7,748 nt of DNA, from NCBI GenBank assembly GCA_003142495.1, contig PLMM01000091.1, forward strand, positions 1 through 7,748. The letters are read 5' to 3'. The notes beneath the pieces are model-generated. The model was not told the origin of the DNA, ran no database searches, and saw nothing but the letters and a program-made list of their open reading frames with translations. Of this stretch, positions 1-5,516 are shown one piece after another (positions within the stretch are counted from its first letter, which is position 1; each line of letters starts with the position of its first letter). This stretch comes from Gemmatimonadota bacterium. GTDB taxonomy: Bacteria > Gemmatimonadota > Gemmatimonadetes > Gemmatimonadales > Gemmatimonadaceae. The translations under genes and the position numbers were made by a program.

Positions 1-2
1 CC

Positions 3-137
3 GCTCCAAAGCCCGCTCCAAAGGCTGCTCCGAAGCCCGCCAGCAAGTCCGTGAAGACGGCGCGGAAAAAGGCGAGCAAGCCCGCGAGCGCTGCATCGCG
101 CTCGAAGTCCAAGCCCGCCGCCAAGAAAAAGAAGTAA
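3..137 (+). CDS. C-terminal tail of a lysine/alanine/proline-rich protein (5' end outside window)
   Basis: The only convincing frame here reads 44 codons into a TAA at 135-137 and encodes a low-complexity tail built from Ala-Pro-Lys and Ala-Lys-Lys units, ending in four lysines. Such tails occur on histone H1-like and HU-like DNA-binding proteins, and on some other bacterial nucleic-acid-binding proteins, where they contact DNA or RNA electrostatically. The folded part of the protein lies outside the window, so no function is assigned. The first two bases complete a codon that starts upstream. The gene converges on otsB; only 22 bp separate the two stop codons, and that gap holds a GC-rich hairpin. 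Confidence is good that this is coding (composition, reading to a clean stop) and low on any role. Confidence 0.7.
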   Translation, partial: APKPAPKAAPKPASKSVKTARKKASKPASAASRSKSKPAAKKKK

Positions 138-146
138 GCAGAGCCG

Positions 147-173
147 CGCGTCGCGGGGGTCACCCGCGACGCG
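147..173. terminator. GC-rich hairpin at the convergent gene junction; probable bidirectional terminator
   Basis: Perfect 11-bp inverted repeat: CGCGTCGCGGG at 147-157 and CCCGCGACGCG at 163-173, with a 5-nt loop GGTCA. The loop contains the otsB stop codon (TCA at 160-162 on plus, TGA on minus), so the stem takes in the last four codons of otsB. It lies 10 bp after the stop of the K-rich gene. There is no T-tract on either side, so it is not a textbook intrinsic terminator. It could stop or pause RNA polymerase from both directions or protect mRNA 3' ends. The pairing is directly visible; the role is inferred from the convergent position. Confidence 0.55.
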
Positions 174-957
174 ATGCGAGCCACTCCAGAAAGTCGTGCA
201 CCGCCGCCGGGTCTCGCAGTCTGACCTCGGCGGCACTTTCGTCTGCGCCACTCTCGTCGATGCGAATCGTCACCGCGTGCGGCGATCGCGCGCGCAGCGA
301 GCGAAACGCATCTTCGTCCGTGCGATCGTCGCCGGCAAAGACGATCGAGGCGCCGTCCTCGAAGGCGTGCAGCTGCTCCCCCATCGTCACCACCGCCGTC
401 CCCTTGTCGACGTGCGCGACGGGCCGCACCTCCACGACTTCCTTCCCGTCGGTCATGCGCAGCCGGAGCCCGAGCGCCACACGCTCGACCTCCGCGCGCA
501 GCGGAGGAACCGCATCACGCGCGGCGAGTCGATAGTGCACGCTCAGCGTCCACCGCTTGTTCTCGAGTCGCGCGCCGGTCACCGCTCCGACGATCGGCTC
601 GAGCTCGCGCGCGGCCTGCGCGATCGCGGCCGACTGGTCAGCGAGATCGGGGTCCGTCTCGAGCTCGCCCGCGGGCGTCACGATCTCGAAGCCGTGATTG
701 CCGACGGTCCACACGCCTTCCACGCCAACGAGTGCGCGCGCGTCGCGCGCCGTGCGCCCCGACACGAGCACCACCTCCACGCCCGGCGTCGCCACGAGCC
801 GCTCGAGTATCGTGCGCGTGGCCGGCGCAACGGCGGCGTCTTCCGGCCGAGAGGCGATCGGTGCGAGCGTCCCGTCGACGTCGAGCATCACGATGAGTGG
901 CGTACCGGCGAGCCGTGCCTGGATCTCTGGCGTGATCGCCGCGGGCGCAGCGCTCAT
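160..957 (-). CDS. otsB: Trehalose-6-phosphate phosphatase OtsB
   Basis: 265-residue HAD-superfamily phosphatase that removes phosphate from trehalose-6-phosphate, the second step of the OtsAB pathway in the cytoplasm. All HAD motifs are present: DVDGTL (residues 26-31), with Asp26 as the expected nucleophile and Asp28 as acid/base; VSGR (65-68) as motif II; Lys185 in HVDKGTA; and GDDRTDED (209-216), whose aspartates bind Mg2+. GNHGFE (86-91) and RLENKRWTLSVHYR (130-143) match the trehalose-phosphatase cap region. The length fits the family. I chose the ATG at 957-955 because it overlaps the otsA stop as ATGA, has a GGAGAG Shine-Dalgarno at 972-967 on the minus strand nine bases upstream, and places DVDGTL at the usual distance from the N-terminus. 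A 400-residue upstream extension of the frame would run into otsA and is spurious. Translation is probably coupled to otsA. Confidence 0.95.
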   Translation of the reverse strand: MSAAPAAITPEIQARLAGTPLIVMLDVDGTLAPIASRPEDAAVAPATRTILERLVATPGVEVVLVSGRTARDARALVGVEGVWTVGNHGFEIVTPAGELETDPDLADQSAAIAQAARELEPIVGAVTGARLENKRWTLSVHYRLAARDAVPPLRAEVERVALGLRLRMTDGKEVVEVRPVAHVDKGTAVVTMGEQLHAFEDGASIVFAGDDRTDEDAFRSLRARSPHAVTIRIDESGADESAAEVRLRDPAAVHDFLEWLASRRG

Positions 958-2441
958 GCGACGCCACTCTCCGGCTCGCGCTCCGCGATGATGTCCTGCG
1001 CCCTCGTGAGCACCGCCGCGAGCCAGTCGAAAATCGTGCGCTCGTGCAGCTGTCGACGCATGCGATGCATGCGCACGCGGCGCTCGCCCTCGCTCATGTG
1101 CAGCGCGCGACGAATCCCCTCGACGAAACCGTCGAGGTTGAACGGATTGATGAGCACCGCGCCATCGATCTCCTCCGATGCGCCGGCGAAGCGGCTCAGC
1201 ACCAGCACGCCACGCTCCTCCGTCTGGCATGCGATGAACTCCTTGGCCACGAGATTCATCCCGTCCTGCAGCGATGAGATCAGGCAAAGATCCGCCGCGC
1301 GATAGGCGCCCGCGAGCATGTCGGCGCTCACGTTCTCGTGGATGAGCACGATCGGATGCCACGTCGCCGTCTTGAAGCGCTCGTTGATCTCGATGACCGT
1401 CGCGAGCATCTCCTCCTCGAGCGCCCGATACGCGGGGAGCTCCGAGCGCGAGGGCGTGGCCACCAGCAGGAAGGTGAATGTCTCACGCATCTCCGGATGC
1501 CGCTCCCACAGCTCGCACAGCGCGCGCAGCCGTTCGGGAATGCCCTTCGTGTAGTCGACGCGATCGACGCCGAGCCCGAGGCGCTGCCCGTTGCTCGCGT
1601 AGCGCTTGCGGAGGCGATCGACGAGTGCCGTGCTTTCCGGCGTGCTCGCGAGCTGCTCGTAGCGCTCGACGTCGATGCTGATCGGAAAGATTCCGACATC
1701 GATGCGCCGGCCATCATAGTGCACCGCCAGCGTGTCGGCGTCGATCTCCGCCTCGGGCACCAGCTCGGCGACGCAGCCCAGGAAGTTCAGCGCGTAACGC
1801 TCAGTGTGGAACTCGACGAGGTCGTTGCCGAGGAGGCCGCGCAGGAGCGCTTCGTCGACGCCGGTGGGGAGGAGGCGAAGAATGTCGGCGGGGGGAAAGG
1901 GGATGTGCCAGAACTGGTGAATCAGCGCGGGCCCCGAGAGCTCGCGGAGCATCTCCGCCGCGAGCGCGAAGTGGTAGTCCTGGATCCAAACGATCGGCTT
2001 CTGCGGCGACCTGCGGACTTCGTCTGCGACTGCACGCGCGAACTTCGCGTTCACTTCCTGATACATGTTCCAGTAGTCGGTACGATACTCGAAGTGTTGC
2101 ACAAGCATGTGGCAGAGCGGCCAGAGCGAGCGATTGGAGAAGCCCATGTAGTAGCCATCCACTTCCGCATCGGTGAGGAACACGCGCCTGAGCGTGAAGC
2201 CATCCTCGCCGGGCGGCACACGCAGCCGCCCCTCGTGATCCGCCGTCTCGGCATCTGCGGAGCCCGAGCCCCACGCGACCCACACACCATCGGTGGCCTG
2301 CATGGTGGGATCGAGTGCGGTGACGAGGCCGCCGGGCGGACGGCGCACGTCTATTCCCATCTCGCCGTGCCGATGTTCGTACGGCTCGCGGTTGGAGAGG
2401 AGAATCAGCGTACGATTTGAAAACGAGCGAATGTCTGGCAT
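954..2441 (-). CDS. otsA: Trehalose-6-phosphate synthase OtsA (GT20)
   Basis: 495-residue retaining glycosyltransferase that joins glucose from UDP-glucose to glucose-6-phosphate, giving trehalose-6-phosphate; it is the first step ahead of OtsB. Family blocks appear in order: SNRE (16-19), RPPGGLVTAL (34-43, glycine loop), YYMGFSNRSLWPLCH (97-111), VWIQDYH (151-157, Asp155), FWHIPFPP (177-184, His179), GVDRVDYTKG (291-300, with Arg294 and Lys299 at the phosphate/donor-binding positions) and DGMNLVAKEFIACQ (393-406, with Glu401 at the conserved nucleotide-sugar position). Length agrees with bacterial OtsA (about 450-500). The frame continues about 200 codons upstream, but that stretch is antisense to the kinase gene and unlike OtsA. 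The ATG at 2441 sits 15 codons before SNRE and is preferred despite only a weak CAGG Shine-Dalgarno. otsA is first in a two-gene operon with otsB, divergent from the sugar kinase gene. Confidence 0.95.
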   Translation of the reverse strand: MPDIRSFSNRTLILLSNREPYEHRHGEMGIDVRRPPGGLVTALDPTMQATDGVWVAWGSGSADAETADHEGRLRVPPGEDGFTLRRVFLTDAEVDGYYMGFSNRSLWPLCHMLVQHFEYRTDYWNMYQEVNAKFARAVADEVRRSPQKPIVWIQDYHFALAAEMLRELSGPALIHQFWHIPFPPADILRLLPTGVDEALLRGLLGNDLVEFHTERYALNFLGCVAELVPEAEIDADTLAVHYDGRRIDVGIFPISIDVERYEQLASTPESTALVDRLRKRYASNGQRLGLGVDRVDYTKGIPERLRALCELWERHPEMRETFTFLLVATPSRSELPAYRALEEEMLATVIEINERFKTATWHPIVLIHENVSADMLAGAYRAADLCLISSLQDGMNLVAKEFIACQTEERGVLVLSRFAGASEEIDGAVLINPFNLDGFVEGIRRALHMSEGERRVRMHRMRRQLHERTIFDWLAAVLTRAQDIIAEREPESGVA

Positions 2442-2473
2442 ATCCGGCCTGAGGCGCAGGAGACGTGCCGGTT

Positions 2474-2488
2474 GCCCGAGTGTCGGGC
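2474..2488. repeat. Perfect inverted repeat in the otsA leader; possible operator
   Basis: GCCCGA at 2474-2479 and TCGGGC at 2483-2488 form a perfect 6-bp dyad around a 3-nt centre (GTG), 33-47 bp upstream of the otsA ATG. It could be a repressor or activator half-site pair or a small RNA hairpin in the otsA leader. The symmetry is visible; a regulatory role is inferred from position alone, and arms this short arise by chance fairly often in GC-rich DNA. Confidence 0.25.
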
Positions 2489-2539
2489 TGGCGGCCGTCA
2501 CCGCACACGATAGCTTTGGGCTTCTTCTCCCCCCCTCGC

Positions 2540-2680
2540 ATGCGCGACTACAATATGTACAACTTCCAGCGCGTCGCACTCCCCTCCGGCATCCCGGCTT
2601 CGATGCCTGGAGAGATTGTCGCACCAAGACCGGCGCCGGGGAAGGCGGGACCGAAGATCGTGCGCGAGCGTTCGAGCTGA
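2540..2680 (+). CDS. Possible 46-residue small ORF directly upstream of the sugar kinase gene
   Basis: ATG at 2540 opens a 46-codon frame, beginning MRDYNMYNFQRVALPSG and ending at TGA 2678-2680, only 3 nt before the kinase GTG and in the same frame. In favour: the tight junction with the kinase start and mostly G/C third positions. Against: no Shine-Dalgarno before the ATG (the upstream run is pyrimidine-rich), no recognised family, a strong hairpin (2584-2612) inside it, and its length is within chance for this composition. It could be a leader peptide coupling translation to the kinase, a leaderless gene, or untranslated leader. No function can be assigned. Confidence 0.25.
   Translation: MRDYNMYNFQRVALPSGIPASMPGEIVAPRPAPGKAGPKIVRERSS
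2584..2612 (+). promoter_or_regulatory. Bulged 10-bp hairpin in the sugar-kinase leader
   Basis: CTCCGGCATC at 2584-2593 pairs with GATGCC (2602-2607) and GGAG (2609-2612), leaving a single bulged T at 2608 and an 8-nt loop CCGGCTTC. It lies 71 nt before the kinase start and no T-run follows on the plus strand, so it does not look like an intrinsic terminator. It may be an RNA structure in the kinase leader or an mRNA-stabilising element. The pairing is visible; the function is unknown. Confidence 0.35.
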
Positions 2681-2683
2681 ACT

Positions 2684-3658
2684 GTGCGTGAGGTCGTCGC
2701 GCGAGCGCCAGTACGGGTGGATTTCGGTGGCGGGTGGACGGACGTTCCGCCGTACACGGTCGAGCAGGGCGGATGCGTGTGCAATCTCGCGATCGCGTCG
2801 TACGCGAGAGCGATCCTCCGGGCGATCCCTCGCGGCATCGAGCTCGATTCCGGAGGAGACGATTCCCTCGGTGCCGCCGCTCTCCGCGTCGCGAAGCTCG
2901 AGGGCGTGCATCTCGAGCAAACGAGCGACTTCCCGCGCGGCGCGGGGCTCGGCGGGTCGTCCGCGGCGGGCGTCGCGGTGGCGGCGGCCATCGCCGCGTG
3001 GCGCGATGAGCGCGTGAGCAAGAGCGCGCTTGCGGAGCGGAGCCGCGCACTCGAGGTGAACGAGCTCGGCATCGCGGGCGGCTTTCAGGATCACTACGCG
3101 GCTGCGTACGGCGGCGCGCTCGCGCTCACCTTCGGCGCGAACACGACGGCCACGAAGATTCCGCTCTCCGATTCGCTCGTCGAGCGGCTCGAGCGCCAGT
3201 GCATCATCGCCTACACGGGCGAGTCGCGCCTCTCCGGCGCGACCATCACCGCGGTGCTCGACGGCTATCGCGATCGCGTGCCCCGCGTCGTGTCTGCACT
3301 CGCGAAGATGCGCGCGCTCGCCGTGCAGATGATCGACGCACTCACCCGCGAAGACGTCGACACGCTCGGCGTGCTGATCGGCGAGCACTGGGTGGAGCAG
3401 CGGTCGCTCCACGAGAAGATCACGACGCCGCCCATCGACGCGCTGCTCGATGCCGCACACGCGCACGGCGCGCTGGGCGCGAAGGCGCTCGGCGCCTCGG
3501 GCGGCGGATCCGTTGTGATCATCTCGCCAGTGGAGCGCGCGGACGAGGTGCGCGCGCACGTTTCCGCGCTCGCCCGCCTTTTGCCCTTCGTAGTAGATCG
3601 AGTTGGCGCACATGTCACGATTCGCGAGCGAGAAGAGAGCACCGCATGGCAGAGCTGA
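2684..3658 (+). CDS. GHMP-family sugar kinase, HddA/fucokinase-like
   Basis: 324-residue small-molecule kinase of the GHMP superfamily, expected to phosphorylate a sugar or sugar phosphate with ATP in the cytoplasm. Motif 1 is RAPVRVDFGGGWTD (7-20), the form seen in D-glycero-D-manno-heptose-7-phosphate kinases (HddA) and L-fucokinase domains. Motif 2, the phosphate-binding loop, is GAGLGGSSAAG (86-96). GGFQDHYAAAYGG (132-144) carries the likely catalytic Asp136. Motif 3 is GALGAKALGASGGG (262-275). The GTG at 2684 is the only sensible start: an in-frame TGA lies 3 nt upstream and motif 1 follows at once. Its Shine-Dalgarno is weak. The last 13 nt overlap the next gene. No heptose partners (GmhA, GmhB, HddC) or fucose partners are in the window, so the substrate is open. 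The family call is firm; HddA versus another sugar-1-kinase is not. Confidence 0.85.
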   Translation: MREVVARAPVRVDFGGGWTDVPPYTVEQGGCVCNLAIASYARAILRAIPRGIELDSGGDDSLGAAALRVAKLEGVHLEQTSDFPRGAGLGGSSAAGVAVAAAIAAWRDERVSKSALAERSRALEVNELGIAGGFQDHYAAAYGGALALTFGANTTATKIPLSDSLVERLERQCIIAYTGESRLSGATITAVLDGYRDRVPRVVSALAKMRALAVQMIDALTREDVDTLGVLIGEHWVEQRSLHEKITTPPIDALLDAAHAHGALGAKALGASGGGSVVIISPVERADEVRAHVSALARLLPFVVDRVGAHVTIREREESTAWQS

Positions 3659-3864
3659 CCACCGAACAGTACGACCGCCTCGAGCGCGCGGTGATCGACA
3701 AGAAGCGCATCGTGATCTATCGGCGCGGCACTGAGTACATCGTCATCCCCAACCGGCTGCATCTCGTTGGCGGGCGCGAGCGCATCGAGGCGGTGCATCC
3801 GACCACGGGCGATCGCATGACCATCTTTCTCGACGAGATCGACTCGCTGCAGGTGATCAACTAG
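3646..3864 (+). CDS. Small WYL-like hypothetical protein (72 aa)
   Basis: 72-residue protein with no confident family name. It starts with a short acidic helix-forming stretch (about 1-18), then alternates as expected for a small beta barrel. The order KRIVIYRRG (20-28), VIPNRLHL (33-40), GGRERIEAVHP (42-52), GDRMTIFLDEIDSLQV (55-70) resembles the core of WYL domains, where a basic strand, a conserved Pro-x-x-Leu, an Ala/Val-x-x-Pro turn and a final Arg-x-Phe-x-Leu-Asp-x-Ile strand occur in that order. WYL domains bind nucleic acid or nucleotide ligands in transcription factors and defence systems. There is no helix-turn-helix, so this would be a stand-alone mini-domain. ATG 3646 follows a purine-rich AGAAGAGAG, overlaps the kinase gene by 13 nt, and its TAG directly abuts the RNase H ATG, so translation of the three is probably coupled. 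The WYL relation is motif-level inference. Confidence 0.75.
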   Translation: MAELTTEQYDRLERAVIDKKRIVIYRRGTEYIVIPNRLHLVGGRERIEAVHPTTGDRMTIFLDEIDSLQVIN

Positions 3865-4503
3865 ATGGCCGGCGTCACCAACTGCCTGCTCGCGGTCTAC
3901 GCCGACGAGTCGTGCCTCGGCAACGGGCGCGAGGGCTCGAATCCGGGCGGCGCGGGCGGGCTGATCGAGCTCGCGCATCCGAAGAGCGGCGAGCTCGTGC
4001 GACGCGACTTCTGGCTTTCGGAGAAGGCGACGACGAACAACCGCATGGCGCTACGCAGCGGGATCGAGGCGCTCGACATCGCGTCGACGAAGAAGTGGAA
4101 TTGCGTCGTCGTGTTCACCACCGATTCGCGCTACCTCGTCGACGGCATGACGTCGTGGGTGCACGACTGGGCGCGGCGCGGCTGGAAGCGAAAGGGCGGC
4201 GAGATCGGGAATCTCGAGCTCTGGCAGGAGCTCGTGGATGTCGCCGCCAACCATCGCGTGGAGTGGCGCTGGGTAAAGGGGCACAACGGGCACCCACAGA
4301 ACGAGTACGCGAACATGCTCGCCACGCGCGCCGCGGCGGGGCAGGATGAGTCGGACGGGGCGGTCGAATCGGGTTTTGAGGCGTGGATGGCGAGCGAGCG
4401 CGAAAAGGGGCGGATGAAGCTCGACCCGTCGCCGCTCCCCGAGATGCGGTCGTTTCGGGAGGCGCGATCGTTACCGCGTGGCGAGACGGATAGTCTGTTC
4501 TAG
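3865..4503 (+). CDS. RNase HI-like protein with altered catalytic residues
   Basis: 212-residue protein with a type 1 RNase H domain at 8-157 and a 55-residue tail. The fold signature is clear: YADESCLGN (12-20), GGAGGLIEL (28-36), TTNNRMALRSGIEAL (56-70), FTTDSRYLVDGM (84-95), a basic handle WVHDWARRGWKRKGG (98-112), NLELWQEL (116-123) and WVKGHNGHPQNEYANMLA (136-153). Against the E. coli catalytic set Asp10-Glu48-Asp70-Asp134, I read Asp14, Ala62, Asp87 and Asn150, with His140 at the His124 position. The usual Gly after the first Asp is Glu15. Two of four metal ligands are therefore changed. Canonical enzymes cut RNA in RNA:DNA hybrids (R-loops, primers). This one may use a shifted carboxylate, have weakened or metal-dependent activity, or only bind hybrids. 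The handle suggests substrate binding is kept. The tail is rich in charged residues and proline and matches nothing I know. The start is fixed by TAG-ATG abutment with the preceding gene. Confidence 0.88.
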   Translation: MAGVTNCLLAVYADESCLGNGREGSNPGGAGGLIELAHPKSGELVRRDFWLSEKATTNNRMALRSGIEALDIASTKKWNCVVVFTTDSRYLVDGMTSWVHDWARRGWKRKGGEIGNLELWQELVDVAANHRVEWRWVKGHNGHPQNEYANMLATRAAAGQDESDGAVESGFEAWMASEREKGRMKLDPSPLPEMRSFREARSLPRGETDSLF

Positions 4504-4530
4504 GCTATCATTCTCTTTCGGAAAGGTCTC

Positions 4531-4713
4531 ATGTTCAAGCCCGTACTATTGATCTGCGCCGGACTGGTGATCGGCTACTTCGCCGGCTTCAGCGATGCGC
4601 AGGATCACACGGAAAATCTCGGTGCCCGCATCATTCATCGTGTTGGCGGCGACAACAGGGAACGCGTGTCCACGGACGTCGACAAGCAGATGGAGCAAGT
4701 CGGTAAGCCGTGA
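4531..4713 (+). CDS. Small membrane-anchored hypothetical protein (60 aa)
   Basis: 60-residue protein with one hydrophobic N-terminal segment, VLLICAGLVIGYFAGF (about 5-20), behind a Lys at position 3, followed by a charged soluble tail of about 38 residues. The hydrophobic part may be a transmembrane anchor or an uncleaved signal, with the tail most likely outside the cytoplasm. A Ser-Asp-Ala-Gln stretch (21-24) could serve as a signal-peptidase site, but the rule is not well met. A good Shine-Dalgarno, GGAAAGG at 4520-4526, lies 4 nt before the ATG, which supports a real gene. It follows the RNase H stop by 27 nt and precedes the glycosyltransferase gene by 39 nt. I recognise no family and assign no function. 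Confidence 0.7.
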   Translation: MFKPVLLICAGLVIGYFAGFSDAQDHTENLGARIIHRVGGDNRERVSTDVDKQMEQVGKP

Positions 4714-4752
4714 CGGATCGTCGCTGACTACTTCAGCTCAGGCTCTCGTTTG

Positions 4753-5508
4753 ATGGTTCGCGCCAGACCGATCACGCTCAGCGTTCTGATCCCCTGCTAC
4801 AACGAAGCCGCCACCATCGACCGCACGCTCGATGCGGTGCTGGCGCTCGGCGATCGGATTCTCTCCGACGGAATACAGCTGCAGATCGTCGCGGTCGATG
4901 ACGCATCGAAGGACGCCACCTTCGAGCGGCTCACCGAGCGCGCCGCTACGACGAACGGGCGCATGCTCGTCGCGCGGCACCCAGAAAATCGCGGCAAGGG
5001 CTCGGCGATCCAGACCGCGCGCGATCACGCCACGGGCGACATCGCGATCATCCAGGATGCCGATCTCGAGTATGACCCCGGCGACATCCCAGCGGTGATC
5101 AAGCCGATTCTCGAGGGCCACGCAGACGCCGTGGTCGGGACGCGCTTCGGCTCCGGCTCGCATCGCGTGCTCTACTTCTGGCATCGCATGGGCAACGGCG
5201 GGCTTACGCTCATGTCGAACATGTTCACGAATCTGAACCTCACCGACATGGAAGTGGGGTACAAGGCGTTCACCGGACGCACGCTCAAGGCGATGCACCT
5301 CACGAATCCGCGCTTCGGCATCGAGCCCGAGATCATCGCTCGGCTCGCGCAGATGGGCGCGCGGGTGTACGAGGTGCCCATCAGCTATCATGGACGCACC
5401 TACGAAGAGGGGAAGAAGATCACGTGGAAGGATGGTGTCGCCGCATTCTTTCATATTCTTAGCGCACGGCTCTCGTCGTCCAAGCAGCAGCAGCTTCCGC
5501 CCGAGTGA
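4753..5508 (+). CDS. Family 2 glycosyltransferase (DPM1/polyprenyl-phosphate type)
   Basis: 251-residue inverting GT-A glycosyltransferase of family GT2. Motifs: SVLIPCYNEAATI (10-22), VAVDDASKD (47-54 region, nucleotide-binding aspartates), NRGKGSAI (79-86), the metal-binding DXD in QDADLEYDPGD (101-111, Asp102 and Asp104), VVGTRFGSG (127-135), LTDMEVGYKAF (163-173) and RFGIEPEI (187-194), ending in EVPISYHGRTYEEGKKITWKDG (207-228). The closing block is typical of the soluble GT2 subgroup related to dolichol- or polyprenyl-phosphate sugar synthases, which move a sugar from a nucleotide donor to a lipid carrier or glycan at the inner face of the membrane. There is no C-terminal membrane region, unlike GtrB-type proteins. 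Donor and acceptor cannot be told. A TTG at 4750 directly precedes ATG 4753; I prefer the ATG, with CAGG at 4739-4742 as a weak ribosome site. The next gene starts 8 nt after the stop. Confidence 0.9.
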   Translation: MVRARPITLSVLIPCYNEAATIDRTLDAVLALGDRILSDGIQLQIVAVDDASKDATFERLTERAATTNGRMLVARHPENRGKGSAIQTARDHATGDIAIIQDADLEYDPGDIPAVIKPILEGHADAVVGTRFGSGSHRVLYFWHRMGNGGLTLMSNMFTNLNLTDMEVGYKAFTGRTLKAMHLTNPRFGIEPEIIARLAQMGARVYEVPISYHGRTYEEGKKITWKDGVAAFFHILSARLSSSKQQQLPPE

Positions 5509-5516
5509 GATAGCAC

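Larger units (their letters stand above)
2442..2683. promoter_or_regulatory. Divergent intergenic region between otsA and the sugar kinase gene
   Basis: This 242-bp gap must hold promoters for otsA leftwards and, unless the short ORF at 2540-2680 is real and first, for the kinase run rightwards. I find no convincing paired -35/-10 set on either strand. The best isolated -10-like hexamer on plus is TACAAT at 2549-2554, without a -35 partner at normal spacing. It contains an inverted repeat near otsA, a bulged hairpin near the kinase and a possible small ORF, each listed separately. It is less GC-monotonous than the flanking genes, including a pyrimidine-rich run around 2521-2537. Confidence 0.5.

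Noticed and set aside
196..1305. 369-codon plus-strand ORF opposite otsB/otsA
   Set aside because: Arg/His-rich translation with no family features, fully antisense to the firmly identified otsB and otsA; typical GC-rich shadow.
1338..2420. 360-codon plus-strand ORF opposite otsA
   Set aside because: Antisense to the conserved OtsA motifs and of low-complexity charged composition; it exists because of the third-position bias of otsA.
2442..3050. N-terminal extension of the otsA frame by about 200 residues
   Set aside because: Arg/Pro/Ser-rich, crosses the intergenic region and runs antisense through the kinase gene; OtsA homology begins only after the ATG at 2441.
2498..3613. 371-codon minus-strand ORF opposite the sugar kinase
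   Set aside because: The kinase frame holds all GHMP motifs; the antisense frame has none.
4506..4511. TATCAT as a -10 box before the small membrane protein
   Set aside because: No -35-like hexamer at 16-18 bp, and a start there would place the transcript 5' end on top of the Shine-Dalgarno.
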